Positions 25,927-35,519 are shown, counted from the stretch's first letter. The stretch: DNA of 64,000 nucleotides from JAYPAN01 sp049597955 (GCA_049597955.1 JBMYND010000001.1:340010-404009), one strand, 5' to 3'. The notes: generated by a model not told the origin, from the letters alone. Numbers and translations: made by a program.

Positions 25927-27228
25927 TCAGTAAATCGGGAAATCGGCGCACAGGGCTTCCACTTCGCCGCGCACTTTGCTCTCCGTATCAGGCGCGGCTT
26001 CACCGCCATTGGCCGCCACAGCTTCCAAAACTTCAGCAATCCAATCGCCGACTTTCTGGAACTCAGCAACACCAAAACCGCGTGTTGTGCCAGCCGGTGT
26101 GCCAAGCCGCACGCCCGATGTAATGGTTGGCGGTTGCGGGTCAAATGGCACGCCATTTTTATTGCAGGTGATATGCGCCCGCTCCAAGGCCGCCTCGGCG
26201 ATATTGCCGGTGACATTTTTGGGCCGCAAATCAAGCAATACAAGATGATTATCCGTGCCACCCGACACAATATCAAAACCATGGCCGGACAGGGTTTCTG
26301 CCAGCGCCTTGGCATTGGCCACGACTTGCTGCATGTAAAGTTTGAAATCGGGCTGCAGCGCCTCACCAAAAGCAACCGCCTTGGCAGCAATCACATGCAT
26401 GAGCGGGCCGCCCTGAATGCCGGGGAAAATCGCCGAATTGAATTTTTTGCCGAGGTCAGCCTCATTTGACAATATCAGACCGCCGCGCGGGCCGCGCAAT
26501 GTCTTATGGGTGGTTGTCGTTACCGCATGGGCATAAGGCAGCGGGCTGGGATGCACACCGGCAGCGACCAGACCTGAAATATGCGCCATATCGACCAGCA
26601 AATAAGCCCCAACTTTGTCAGCGATTTCGCGGAATTTTTTGAAGTCAATAATCCGCGGATAGGCCGAGCCGCCGGCAATAATCATTTGCGGCTTATGCGC
26701 CTCTGCCAGTGCTGCCACTTCATCATAATCAATCAAATCATCTTGCTGGCGCACGCCATATTGCACTGCATTAAACCATTTGCCTGACTGGTTGGGCGCC
26801 GCGCCATGCGTCAAATGTCCACCGGCGGCAAGGCTCATGCCCAAAATCGTGTCGCCCGGTTTAATCAAAGCCTGCATCACCGCCTGATTGGCCTGCGAGC
26901 CGGAATTGGGCTGCACATTGGCATAGGCGCAATCATAAAGCTGTTTGGCGCGCTCAATGGCCAGCTCTTCGGCAATATCCACATGCTCGCAACCACCATA
27001 ATAACGCCGCCCCGGATAACCTTCCGCATATTTATTGGTCAGCACTGAGCCTTGCGCCTCAAGCACGGCGCGCGAGACGATATTTTCCGACGCAATCAAC
27101 TCAATCTGGTTTTTCTGCCGACCGGTTTCCAGACCAATCACATCGGCAATGGCCGGGTCGCGGCTGGCCAAGGAATCACCGAAAAAAGCGGCAGCGCCGA
27201 GATCGGTCAATTTGGTTGATTCAGACAT
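25927..27228 (-). CDS. glyA: serine hydroxymethyltransferase
   Basis: PLP enzyme interconverting serine and glycine with tetrahydrofolate, the main one-carbon source. ELIASENIVSRAVLEAQGS, TNKYAEGYPGRRYYGG, VDMAHISGLVAAGVHPSP and the PLP-lysine motif VTTTTHKTLRGPRGG are present. 433 residues, usual. AAGGAAA precedes the ATG. First gene of glyA-nrdR-rib; its 130-bp leader shows no glycine-riboswitch core that I can recognise. Confidence 0.98.
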   Translation of the reverse strand: MSESTKLTDLGAAAFFGDSLASRDPAIADVIGLETGRQKNQIELIASENIVSRAVLEAQGSVLTNKYAEGYPGRRYYGGCEHVDIAEELAIERAKQLYDCAYANVQPNSGSQANQAVMQALIKPGDTILGMSLAAGGHLTHGAAPNQSGKWFNAVQYGVRQQDDLIDYDEVAALAEAHKPQMIIAGGSAYPRIIDFKKFREIADKVGAYLLVDMAHISGLVAAGVHPSPLPYAHAVTTTTHKTLRGPRGGLILSNEADLGKKFNSAIFPGIQGGPLMHVIAAKAVAFGEALQPDFKLYMQQVVANAKALAETLSGHGFDIVSGGTDNHLVLLDLRPKNVTGNIAEAALERAHITCNKNGVPFDPQPPTITSGVRLGTPAGTTRGFGVAEFQKVGDWIAEVLEAVAANGGEAAPDTESKVRGEVEALCADFPIY

Positions 27229-27362
27229 TGCATTTCCTTTTCAAAACAATGTAGCAGCACCAAGCAATAAGGCACAGCCTGTGTCGTCTATCTGTCCCGT
27301 GTCTAGCACAAAGCCAAAGCCAGTCCAACCATCACGGCGGCGCATCTCGCCGCAGGTCAGGC

Positions 27363-28124
27363 TTATGCCCAGAAATCCCGCTCAATCAGAACTTTTTTCA
27401 ACAGGGCACAGTCATCGGTCATAATGCCATCCACACCCAAATCCAAAAGTCGGTGCATTTCCGATTCGTTGTTTATCGTCCAAACATGAACCTGCAAGCC
27501 AAGCACATGCGCATGGGCAATGCTGGCCTGTGTGACCATGGTGATGCCATATTGTGAAACCGGAAATTGCAGGCAGGCGGCGGAAAATCTCGGTCGCCAG
27601 CCCGTCCAGGCCGAGAGCATGAATTGTGTCGCCCGTTTCGGGCCGACACTGTGGCATAGCGGCTTGTCGGACAGGCGCAGCACGGCCGCAATGCGCGCAT
27701 CGCTGAACGCGCCAATACATAGGCGGTCATGGCAAGCCGTGTGGTTGATAAGCCGCGCCAGCGGTTCGGTCACGGCCGCGCTTTTGGCATCAATGTTAAA
27801 ACGCGCTTCGGGAAAAGCTTCGAGCAGTTCGCGCAGGCGCGGTATTTTATGGCCGCCAGCCAATTCCAGCGTGTCAATCTCGGCGGCGGGCAATTGGTTT
27901 ATCGCCACATCCATGCCGACCATGCGCGACAAGTCATTATCGTGAAATGCATAGACTTCTCCGTCCAGCGAGGCATGAACATCGGTTTCCAGATAATGAT
28001 AGCCCTGCGCCACCGCATCGGCAAAGGCGGCCATTGTGTTTTCCGGTGCCACACGGTCGCCGCCGCGATGGGCAAAAGCCAGCACGCCGTCATGTTCCAG
28101 ATAAGCCATTTTGCCCGCATGCAT
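27363..28124 (-). CDS. ugpQ: glycerophosphodiester phosphodiesterase
   Basis: Hydrolyses glycerophosphodiesters to glycerol-3-phosphate and an alcohol. TIM barrel with the GDPD signature AFAHRGGDRVAPENTMAAF, YLETDVHASLDGEVYAFHD (metal Glu/Asp and catalytic His) and late VWTINNESEMHRLLDLGVDGIMTD. No signal peptide, so cytosolic. 253 residues. It converges with nothing: ~135 bp of apparently empty sequence separate it from glyA, and it diverges from the DUF1295 gene. Confidence 0.92.
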   Translation of the reverse strand: MHAGKMAYLEHDGVLAFAHRGGDRVAPENTMAAFADAVAQGYHYLETDVHASLDGEVYAFHDNDLSRMVGMDVAINQLPAAEIDTLELAGGHKIPRLRELLEAFPEARFNIDAKSAAVTEPLARLINHTACHDRLCIGAFSDARIAAVLRLSDKPLCHSVGPKRATQFMLSAWTGWRPRFSAACLQFPVSQYGITMVTQASIAHAHVLGLQVHVWTINNESEMHRLLDLGVDGIMTDDCALLKKVLIERDFWA

Positions 28125-28215
28125 GGCATTTCCCCCCGACCGATTAAATTTTAGCGTTTGCCAATCAGCATAACAATTCTAAACTCTAAATCGAAAAGCG
28201 GATAGGGAGCGCATT

Positions 28216-29001
28216 ATGGTTTTATCGGAATTGTCATCATTTCAGGCAGGCGGTCTTGCCATTATTGTCATGCTGACAGGCGTCTGGATTTTCAGTGTCG
28301 TCAAAAAAGATGCCGGCATAATTGATGCTTTCTGGGGCTTGGGCTTTTCAATTGTGGCGCTGGCAGGGCTTTTAGTGTCGGATAATCTGTCAACTGTAAC
28401 CTTGGCCACCGGTTTGCTGGTTATTGTTTGGGGTGTGCGGCTGTTCACCCATTTGCTGCGCCGTTGGCTTGGTGAAGAAGAAGAAGACCCGCGCTATCAG
28501 GCCATGCGCAGAAAGCGCGGCGACAGTTTTTGGTGGCGCAGTATCTATATTGTGTTCATTTTTCAAGGCTTGCTGATGTGGTTGGTCGCCATGCCCTATA
28601 TGGCTGCCTTTTATATTGGCGGCCAGGCGGCACTGCCCGGTCTTGCAATATTCGGCCTGCTGGTCGCTTTGGCCGGTCTGACCATGGAGACATTGGCCGA
28701 TATTCAACTGACCCGTTTTCGCGCCACTGCCCAACCGGGTGATTTGCTGACCGATGGCTGGTGGAAATATACACGTCACCCGAATTATTTCGGCGATGCG
28801 CTGTTTTGGTGGGGCATTTGGCTGGCCATTGTCGCCGCAACACCGGAAGCGATTTGGACAGTATTTGCACCGGCACTGATGAATTTTCTGCTGGTCAAAG
28901 TTTCAGGTGCCGATTTGCTTGAACACAGGCTGCGCAAAAAGCCCGGCTATGAAGCCTATATGGAGCGCACAAACCGGTTTGTTCCCAAGCTTTTCGGGTG
29001 A
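28216..29001 (+). CDS. DUF1295 membrane protein (steroid-5-reductase/isoprenylcysteine-methyltransferase-like)
   Basis: 261 residues with about six membrane helices. The conserved C-terminal block reads GDLLTDGWWKYTRHPNYFGDAL and later LLEHRLRKKPGYEAYMERTNRFVPK, the shared signature of DUF1295 and the ICMT/steroid-reductase superfamily, where it binds a nucleotide or SAM cofactor. AGGGAG precedes the ATG. Substrate unknown; its neighbour across a 12-bp convergent gap is the valine operon. Confidence 0.88.
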   Translation: MVLSELSSFQAGGLAIIVMLTGVWIFSVVKKDAGIIDAFWGLGFSIVALAGLLVSDNLSTVTLATGLLVIVWGVRLFTHLLRRWLGEEEEDPRYQAMRRKRGDSFWWRSIYIVFIFQGLLMWLVAMPYMAAFYIGGQAALPGLAIFGLLVALAGLTMETLADIQLTRFRATAQPGDLLTDGWWKYTRHPNYFGDALFWWGIWLAIVAATPEAIWTVFAPALMNFLLVKVSGADLLEHRLRKKPGYEAYMERTNRFVPKLFG

Positions 29002-29013
29002 TGATTTTTCACC

Positions 29014-29904
29014 TTATGGTTTATTGCGCAACATATTGATAATACCAGAAAAATCAGTTTCCGAATTACCGCTTTCAGCCATTTGCTCATAGAGCCTTGC
29101 GGATGCTGTGCCAAGCGGTGTTGCGCTATTGGCCGATTGCGCGGCCGCCTCGGCCAAATGCAAATCCTTCAACATCATGGCTGCGGCAAAACCGGCCGCA
29201 TAATCTTTATTGGCCGGGCTGGACGGCACCGGCCCCGGCACCGGACAATAGCTGGTCATCGACCAACATTGGCCGGAGGCGGTGGAGGCAATGTCAAACA
29301 ATGTCTGCCCGTCCAACCCTAATTTTTCGGCCAGCAAAAAAGCCTCGCAAGTGCCAATCATGGAAATACCCAACAGCATATTATTGCAAATTTTGGCGAC
29401 CTGCCCATTGCCCGCTTGCCCGGCGTGGAAAATATTTTTGCCCATAGCAGCAAGAATGGGCCGAGCGCGGGCAAAGGCTGTGTCCGTGCCGCCTGCCATA
29501 AAAGTCAGGCTGGCCGCTTCAGCACCGCCCACCCCGCCGGAGACCGGCGCATCGACCATATCAAAACCGGCCTGTCCGGCAGCTTCAGCCACACGCCGCG
29601 CCGTTTCGACATCAATGGTGGAGCAATCAATCAGCAGAGCCTCCAATGGCGCTGAGGCCAGCACACCAGCCGCGCCCGTATAGACGCTTTCAACATGCTG
29701 ACCGGCAGGCAACATGGTGACCACAAGCTGTGCGCCCGCCACCGCTTCGGCCACAGTTGCGGCAACCGCCCCACCCGCGCCGGCCAGGGCGTTGCAAGCA
29801 TCACCGGATAAATCAAAACCGGTGACATCATATCCGGCAGCGACAAGATTGCGCGCCATGGGCAGCCCCATATTGCCCAGCCCGATAAATCCTGTTTTCA
29901 ACAT
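29014..29904 (-). CDS. mmsB: 3-hydroxyisobutyrate dehydrogenase
   Basis: NAD-dependent oxidation of 3-hydroxyisobutyrate to methylmalonate semialdehyde in valine breakdown. Rossmann motif GFIGLGNMGLPMARNL at the N-terminus, substrate loop DAPVSGGVGGAEAASLT, and catalytic Lys in GQVAKICNN. 296 residues. It starts 1 bp after the HIBYL-CoA hydrolase stop, so this is the distal gene of acd-hibch-mmsB; the following pathway enzyme MmsA is not in the window. Confidence 0.94.
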   Translation of the reverse strand: MLKTGFIGLGNMGLPMARNLVAAGYDVTGFDLSGDACNALAGAGGAVAATVAEAVAGAQLVVTMLPAGQHVESVYTGAAGVLASAPLEALLIDCSTIDVETARRVAEAAGQAGFDMVDAPVSGGVGGAEAASLTFMAGGTDTAFARARPILAAMGKNIFHAGQAGNGQVAKICNNMLLGISMIGTCEAFLLAEKLGLDGQTLFDIASTASGQCWSMTSYCPVPGPVPSSPANKDYAAGFAAAMMLKDLHLAEAAAQSANSATPLGTASARLYEQMAESGNSETDFSGIINMLRNKP

Positions 29905-29905
29905 T

Positions 29906-30964
29906 TCATTTCTCCCCGAAAGTCAGTTCTTCTTCACCCAAGGATGCAAATATCGCGTCAATCTGCGCTGCTGTCACATCAGCATGCCGCGCCGGCGTCC
30001 AAAGCGGCGCATTATCCTTATCAATAATAATGGCGCGCACGCCTTCATAAAAATCCGGCAAAGCCATCAACCTTGTCACGGCGCGCATTTCAATCTGCAT
30101 ACAGCAATCAAAATCTTGCGCCGCGCCATCGCGCATTTGCCGTAAAGCCACCGCCGCGCTGGTCGGTGATTTGGTGTTGATAATGTCAATCTGCTTTTGC
30201 GCCCAAGCGGCTTTTTCATCGCCGGCGGCGGCTTGCTTTTCCAAAGCCGCCAATATGTCGGTTACTTTGTCACCGGCAAATATCGCATCAATATCGGCTT
30301 GCAAATCGGGCAATTGCGCCGCGCCTATCGCCTCATGCATGGCGTCCAATGTCGCCTCAACCGGTGCGCCCTCGGCCAGCGCCGCTTTTAATTGCGGCAG
30401 GCGCGCCGCCGGCATAGTGTGTGTGGCAATACCGGCATAAAGGCAATCAGCCGCCTTTAAGCGCGCACCGGTCAGCACCAGATAGCTGCCAATCTGACCC
30501 GGCAGGCGCGGCAGAAAATAAGTGCCACCCACATCGGGCAATAAGCCAATGCCGGTTTCCGGCATCGCAAATACGGTGTTTTCTGTCGCGACGCGATAGC
30601 GGCCATGCACGGACACGCCGACGCCGCCGCCCATGGTAATCCCGTCCATCAGCGCGATATAGGGTTTTGGATAAGTCTTTATCATGCGGTTGAGCTGATA
30701 TTCTTCGCGGTAAAAACCGGTTGCTTCCGGCGCAGCGGCGCGTCCCCAATCATGCAAGGCACGAATATCGCCGCCAGCGCAAAACCCGCGCTCCCCCGCC
30801 CCTTCAATAAGAATATGCGACACCGCCCTATCATCAGCCCAGGCGCGCAATTGCGGCACCATAGCGCGCACCATGCCCAGCGTCAGCGCATTGAGCGCAT
30901 CGGGCCGGTTCATCATAACAAGCCCGCTTGCGCCTTCAGTGGAGAAAACAATCTCGTTGGTCAT
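29906..30964 (-). CDS. 3-hydroxyisobutyryl-CoA hydrolase
   Basis: Crotonase-fold enzyme releasing 3-hydroxyisobutyrate from its CoA ester. 352 residues, longer than simple enoyl-CoA hydratases and typical for HIBYL-CoA hydrolase/EchA3-like proteins. Motifs: MNRPDALNALTLGMV, ERGFCAGGDIRALHDWG (oxyanion hole), YIALMDGITMGGGVGVSVHG, FAMPETGIGLLPDVGGTYFLPRL-type loop with the catalytic Glu, and the C-terminal EGVRAIIIDKD. Between acyl-CoA dehydrogenase and mmsB. Confidence 0.93.
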   Translation of the reverse strand: MTNEIVFSTEGASGLVMMNRPDALNALTLGMVRAMVPQLRAWADDRAVSHILIEGAGERGFCAGGDIRALHDWGRAAAPEATGFYREEYQLNRMIKTYPKPYIALMDGITMGGGVGVSVHGRYRVATENTVFAMPETGIGLLPDVGGTYFLPRLPGQIGSYLVLTGARLKAADCLYAGIATHTMPAARLPQLKAALAEGAPVEATLDAMHEAIGAAQLPDLQADIDAIFAGDKVTDILAALEKQAAAGDEKAAWAQKQIDIINTKSPTSAAVALRQMRDGAAQDFDCCMQIEMRAVTRLMALPDFYEGVRAIIIDKDNAPLWTPARHADVTAAQIDAIFASLGEEELTFGEK

Positions 30965-30981
30965 AAATCCGTGTCTCGCGC

Positions 30982-32118
30982 CTAATCCTTGAGCAAATGG
31001 CGGGCGATAATCACCCGCATGATTTCATTGGTGCCTTCAAGGATTTGATGCACACGCAAATCGCGCACCATGCGCTCGACCTGATAATCCTTCAAATAGC
31101 CATAGCCGCCGTGAATTTGCAGCGCCTCATTGGCGACATTGAAACATAAATCCGTGACAAACCGCTTGGCCATCGCCGATTTCATTGTCGCTTCAGGGTG
31201 ACCGGCATCAAGCGCCTGGGCCGCATGGCGCAACATCAGCCGCGCTGCCTGCACCTCGGTTGCCATATCAGCCAGCTTGAATTGTATGGCCTGAAATTCG
31301 GCGATTTGCTGGCCGAATTGCGTGCGTTCACGGGCATAATCAAGCGCTGCATCAAGCGCGCGTTGCGCCGTGCCAAGCGAACAAGCGGCGATATTCAACC
31401 GCCCGCCATCCAGTCCCATCATGGCAAATTTGAAACCATCGCCTTCTGCCCCGATACGATTGGCCACCGGCACACGGCAATCTTCAAAAATCACCTGCCG
31501 CGTCGGTTGGTTGTTCCAGCCCATTTTCCGCTCATTGGCACCAAAGGCCAAACCCGGCATATCTTTTTCAATAATGAAACAAGACACGCCCTTGGCGCCC
31601 GCATCGCCTGTGCGCACCATGGCGACATATATATCCGACACACCGGCACCGGAAATAAATGCTTTGCTGCCATTCAGCACATATTCATCGCCATCGCGCA
31701 CGGCACGGCTGCGCATGGCAGCGGCGTCGCTGCCCGACCCCGGCTCGGTCAGGCAATAGCTGGCTATCAATTCCATATTGGTCAGGCGCGGCACATATTT
31801 TTCGCGCTGCTCGGGCGAGCCAAATTTGTCAATCATCCAGCCCGCCATATTGTGAATCGTCATAAAGGCGGCGGTTGAGGTGCAACCATAAGAAAGGGCT
31901 TCAAACACCAAAGACGCATCAAACCGCGTCAGCCCGCTGCCGCCATGCTCTTCCGACAGATAAATACCGGCAAAACCAAGCCCGGCCATGTCGCGAAGCG
32001 TATCGACCGGAAAGGTTTTTTCCTCATCCCATTGAGCCGCAAAAGGGGCCAGTTTTTCAGCCGCAAAATTTTGCGCCATATCCTGTATGGCTTGCTGCTC
32101 AGCGGTCAATTCCAACAT
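30982..32118 (-). CDS. acyl-CoA dehydrogenase, probably isobutyryl-CoA dehydrogenase
   Basis: FAD enzyme desaturating a short branched acyl-CoA. Typical motifs: CLTEPGSGSDAAAM, GSKAFISGAG, RTQFGQQIAEFQAIQ and the late QIHGGYGYLKDYQVER with ILEGTNEIMR. I chose the ATG at 32118 (MLELTAEQQAIQ), after GGGGAG; an upstream hydrophobic extension is out of family. 378 residues. The substrate is inferred from the operon: it precedes HIBYL-CoA hydrolase and 3-hydroxyisobutyrate dehydrogenase, which is the valine route. Confidence 0.92.
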   Translation of the reverse strand: MLELTAEQQAIQDMAQNFAAEKLAPFAAQWDEEKTFPVDTLRDMAGLGFAGIYLSEEHGGSGLTRFDASLVFEALSYGCTSTAAFMTIHNMAGWMIDKFGSPEQREKYVPRLTNMELIASYCLTEPGSGSDAAAMRSRAVRDGDEYVLNGSKAFISGAGVSDIYVAMVRTGDAGAKGVSCFIIEKDMPGLAFGANERKMGWNNQPTRQVIFEDCRVPVANRIGAEGDGFKFAMMGLDGGRLNIAACSLGTAQRALDAALDYARERTQFGQQIAEFQAIQFKLADMATEVQAARLMLRHAAQALDAGHPEATMKSAMAKRFVTDLCFNVANEALQIHGGYGYLKDYQVERMVRDLRVHQILEGTNEIMRVIIARHLLKD

Positions 32119-32230
32119 ATATTTCTCCCCTGCAAGCGCCTGACGGCGTTTCGCCTGCCCTTTGCCGGTAAGATAGCCGAAAACCGATATGGCGCAAACG
32201 GATAACAGCACGGATAAGATTTGCTGCTGA

Positions 32231-32282
32231 CAGTTTCATAACAAACTGGCATAAGCAGAGCTTGACGCGGCAACCGTCAAGC
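32231..32282. promoter_or_regulatory. two inverted repeats in the acd/hemB divergent promoter region
   Basis: CAGTTT-cataac-AAACTG at 32231-32248 and GCTTGACG-cggcaac-CGTCAAGC at 32260-32282, both perfect, lie in the 200 bp between the divergent valine operon and hemB. Arms and spacing look like dimeric regulator sites. The second is 37 bp before the hemB ATG and could also form a hairpin in the leader. Confidence 0.45.
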
Positions 32283-32319
32283 CGATAGCTTGGCCCATAC
32301 CGAAATATCCGGAGCGATT

Positions 32320-33318
32320 ATGACGCAAAGAGCGTTTCCACATACCCGTATGCGCCGCCTGCGCCGCACTGACTGGTCGCGCCGTCTTGTGCGCGAAAAC
32401 ACGTTAAGTGTCGATGATTTGATTTGGCCGATTTTCATTATTGACGGCGACAATCAGCGCGAGCCGGTCGCTTCCATGCCCGGTGTGGAAAGGCTGAGCA
32501 TTGATTTGGCTGTCGAGGCGGTCGACCAAGCCGCCAATCTCGGCATTCCGGTGATTGCGCTGTTTCCCAATACGCCGCCCGATTTGCGCAGCGATGACGG
32601 GGCGGAAGCCTTTAACCCCGAAAATCTGGTCTGCCGCGCCACCCGCGCCATTAAAGATGCGGTGCCGGATATTGGTATTTTATGCGATGTCGCGCTTGAC
32701 CCCTATACTGCCCATGGCCATGACGGGCTGCTTGATGGCGACATTATTTTGAATGATGAGACGGTGGATGCGCTTATCCGCCAAACGCTGACCCAGGTTG
32801 AAGCGGGCTGCGATATTATTGCCCCCTCCGACATGATGGATGGGCGCATTGGTGCCATACGAGCCGCGCTCGAAAGCGAAGATTTTCAAGACACGCTTAT
32901 CATGGCCTATAGCGCCAAATATGCCTCCGCCTTTTATGGCCCGTTCCGCGACGCGGTCGGCTCTGGCGGGCGGCTGCGCGGCGACAAAAAAACCTATCAA
33001 ATGGATCCGGCAAACAGCGATGAGGCGATACATGAAATTGCCCTCGATATTGCCGAAGGCGCTGATATGGTCATGGTCAAGCCGGGCATGCCCTATCTCG
33101 ATATTGTGCGCCGTTGCAAGGCCGAGCTTGCCGTGCCGACTTTCGCTTATCAAGTATCGGGCGAATATGCCATGCTGGCCGGTGCGATAGAGCGCGAATG
33201 GCTGGCGCGTGAGGCAACCATATTGGAAAGTTTGAGTGCCTTCAAACGCGCCGGTGCCGATGGCATCCTCACCTATTTTGCTTTGCAGGCCGCGCAGCTA
33301 TTGAACCGCGACGGTTAA
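32320..33318 (+). CDS. hemB: delta-aminolevulinic acid dehydratase (porphobilinogen synthase)
   Basis: Condenses two 5-aminolevulinates to porphobilinogen in heme synthesis. RRLRRTDWSRRLVREN, DIIAPSDMMDGRIGAIR, the Schiff-base region AYSAKYASAFYGPFRDA and MVKPGMPYLDIV are conserved. The metal loop CDVALDPYTAHGHDG has Asp/Ala positions instead of the Cys triad, so this is an Mg-type, not a Zn-type, enzyme. Start: ATG at 32320 with GGAG nine bases before. Its TAA shares the bases TTAA with the stop of the convergent protease. Confidence 0.97.
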   Translation: MTQRAFPHTRMRRLRRTDWSRRLVRENTLSVDDLIWPIFIIDGDNQREPVASMPGVERLSIDLAVEAVDQAANLGIPVIALFPNTPPDLRSDDGAEAFNPENLVCRATRAIKDAVPDIGILCDVALDPYTAHGHDGLLDGDIILNDETVDALIRQTLTQVEAGCDIIAPSDMMDGRIGAIRAALESEDFQDTLIMAYSAKYASAFYGPFRDAVGSGGRLRGDKKTYQMDPANSDEAIHEIALDIAEGADMVMVKPGMPYLDIVRRCKAELAVPTFAYQVSGEYAMLAGAIEREWLAREATILESLSAFKRAGADGILTYFALQAAQLLNRDG

Positions 33319-35519
33319 AATACCCGCCGCAGCTTCGCGCCAATATGCGCCATCTCACCATTCACTGTTTCCGCTTGCACCGCCCAGACCAGCCGCTCAC
33401 CGCCATAGCGCATGCCAAGCTGAAGCGGGCGCGAAGCGGAAGATAATGGCAAATCGCGCGCCGAAAACAAGACACCCTGCCCCGGCACGCGTTTTTTCGG
33501 TAAACGCAATTGCCATTGGCCGGTCTCAAAAGTCAGCGGGCTGGTAAGATTGAAAGTCAATTGGCCGAGTTTGGCCTGCGCTGACAGCCCCGACCCAATG
33601 CCGCGAAAATCGCCCAGCAAGCTGTTTTTCGCCCCGCGCATTTGCGTGTGACCCAATTGCACGGTCATGGCCAATTCGCCATCTGCCAGCCTATCGCCAC
33701 TATTCAGCCCCATGCCGACAAAAAATGTCTGCGCCCGACCAAGCGGCAAACCACCGCTGCCGGTCGCCGTCAGCAAGCCATTATCTTCATTCAAAGAGCC
33801 AATTTCCATGCTCAATACGCCTTTTTTGCGACGCCCGACCACACCGGCAAATTGATAGGCCGTGTTCGCCTTATGCCCGGCAAAGCTGGTGACCCGATAA
33901 TCAATGCCGCGCCCCGTCCGTTTCATAACCCCACCTGAAAGAGCCAACCCTTGACGGGTCATCCCTGACAGAAACGGATGCGCCGATATTTGCCTGCCCA
34001 TGAGGAAAGCAAGCGCCGACCCGTCCATATTGGACAGGGCAAAGGCGTCCCATACCGCCATGTCCCAGCCAAAGCGCCGGTTGCGATATAAAGGAGGGCG
34101 CGGCTTGCCAACAGCACTGGTCAGCTGCGGCAGAAAAGATGCGGGGCTGGTTGGCAAGGGTCGCCCCAATGGCTTCTGAAACGGGCTGCCCAGCGCGTCC
34201 AGAATAATGATTTTTTCTTTCATCAAGCGGTCATACATGTCACGCGGCAAAATGCCGGCACCGAGATAGCTGTCGGCGGGGCGCGCCAGCCCGCCCTTTG
34301 GCAAGGGAATGGATGCCGGTGACACGGGCGTCAGCGCGGCGGCGGCATCCACCAAACCCTGCCCGAATTTTGCGCTATTGGCATAAATGCCCGATTTGTC
34401 TGCCGTGGCCAGCAAGCGGCCTGTATATTCTTTCAGGCTCAGCTGCTCGCCAAATGCTTCCATCATCAGCGCCAAAACCCCGCTGACAAATGGCGCGGCA
34501 TAGCTGGTGCCATAAACCGGACGATAAGCGCCACCGGCATTGGCCGCCCAATTATAGACACCGCTGCCCAATCTCGTATCACCCGGTGCCGCCAGACAAT
34601 GCGCTGCCGCCACCCCGCAGGCATTGGAAACAAGCCCCAAATCGCCATCATCGCCAAGACCGGCAACGGCAATGCCCAGCCCGGCCAAATCGGGAAACAA
34701 CACCGGCCAAGCCGAAGATACGGTGATTTGCGGTGCCGCATTATTGCCCGCCGCCCAAACATGAATCGCTTTGCCCTGCCTTTGCCGCGCCAAAAGACTG
34801 CCATATTCATTGCTCAGAAATGCACGCTGCGTATCAGCCAATGAGGCATCCAGCACCGTGTCATAGCCCCAGCTGTGATTGATGATTTTCGCGCCCGCCG
34901 CTTCGAGTTTGCCGATAGCCGTGGCCAGCGCCGCATCGTCAATATGCAAAAAACCCTGTGGCGATAAATGCAGGCTATACATGGCCGGCACGGCATTAAA
35001 AGCAACGCCATGCATTTGCGCCCGGTCATGGCGTCCGGCCAATGCAATACTGGCAACAGCGGTGCCATGGCTCAATTGCCGCGGCGTTGCGCCATCGCGC
35101 AAGCCGGTGCGGTCATTGACCATAATTTGCTTGCCGTCAAACGCGGCATGGTTTTCAGCCAGCCCCGTGTCAACAAAGCCAATGGTGACGCCCGTGCCGG
35201 TCGCGCCCGCCGCATAGGCGGCACTGGCATTTATCATGGCCAGGCCGAATTGCTGCCGATAGCCCCGATGCTCGGCCCATTGGGCGGCGTCACTTTGCCA
35301 GCCCGGTGCCGGTGGCTTGGGCGTGGCCATCAAAACCGATGGCGGGGTGGCGGTCGTGTTTGGGGGTTTTGTGTTACCGCCCCCATTTCCATCGCCACCA
35401 CTGCCACCGCCACAAGCGGCAAGGGCCACCATTAACGGCACCAACCCACCGAGCAAAAGCGCCCGCAGGCATAAATCATAAGCGCATAAATGTTTCGGAA
35501 ATTCTCGTGCATAGCCCAT
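33315..35519 (-). CDS. lipoprotein subtilisin-like (S8) serine protease with putative autotransporter C-terminus
   Basis: 734 residues. A lipobox (VALAAC) puts the lipid on Cys36, followed by a Gly/Pro/Thr linker. The catalytic triad is Asp117 (GFVDTG), His151 (SHGTAVAS) and Ser339 (GTSYAAPFVSG), with Asn259 as oxyanion residue. After ~residue 400 comes a ~330-residue beta-rich region with alternating strands, ending in ...LRRVF; terminal Phe and lipidation recall the NalP/SphB1 subtilase autotransporters, but I cannot confirm a 12-strand barrel. Probably secreted or surface-held. It converges on hemB and stands alone. GGTGAG precedes the start. Confidence 0.85.
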   Translation of the reverse strand: MGYAREFPKHLCAYDLCLRALLLGGLVPLMVALAACGGGSGGDGNGGGNTKPPNTTATPPSVLMATPKPPAPGWQSDAAQWAEHRGYRQQFGLAMINASAAYAAGATGTGVTIGFVDTGLAENHAAFDGKQIMVNDRTGLRDGATPRQLSHGTAVASIALAGRHDRAQMHGVAFNAVPAMYSLHLSPQGFLHIDDAALATAIGKLEAAGAKIINHSWGYDTVLDASLADTQRAFLSNEYGSLLARQRQGKAIHVWAAGNNAAPQITVSSAWPVLFPDLAGLGIAVAGLGDDGDLGLVSNACGVAAAHCLAAPGDTRLGSGVYNWAANAGGAYRPVYGTSYAAPFVSGVLALMMEAFGEQLSLKEYTGRLLATADKSGIYANSAKFGQGLVDAAAALTPVSPASIPLPKGGLARPADSYLGAGILPRDMYDRLMKEKIIILDALGSPFQKPLGRPLPTSPASFLPQLTSAVGKPRPPLYRNRRFGWDMAVWDAFALSNMDGSALAFLMGRQISAHPFLSGMTRQGLALSGGVMKRTGRGIDYRVTSFAGHKANTAYQFAGVVGRRKKGVLSMEIGSLNEDNGLLTATGSGGLPLGRAQTFFVGMGLNSGDRLADGELAMTVQLGHTQMRGAKNSLLGDFRGIGSGLSAQAKLGQLTFNLTSPLTFETGQWQLRLPKKRVPGQGVLFSARDLPLSSASRPLQLGMRYGGERLVWAVQAETVNGEMAHIGAKLRRVF

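Noticed and set aside
25917..26390. An N-terminal extension that would fuse ~155 residues to NrdR
   Set aside because: It lies inside glyA in another frame; NrdR must begin with its zinc ribbon.
25429..27362. FMN or glycine riboswitches for the rib genes or glyA
   Set aside because: ribD has only a 20-bp gap behind nrdR, and the 130-bp glyA leader shows no recognisable conserved core.
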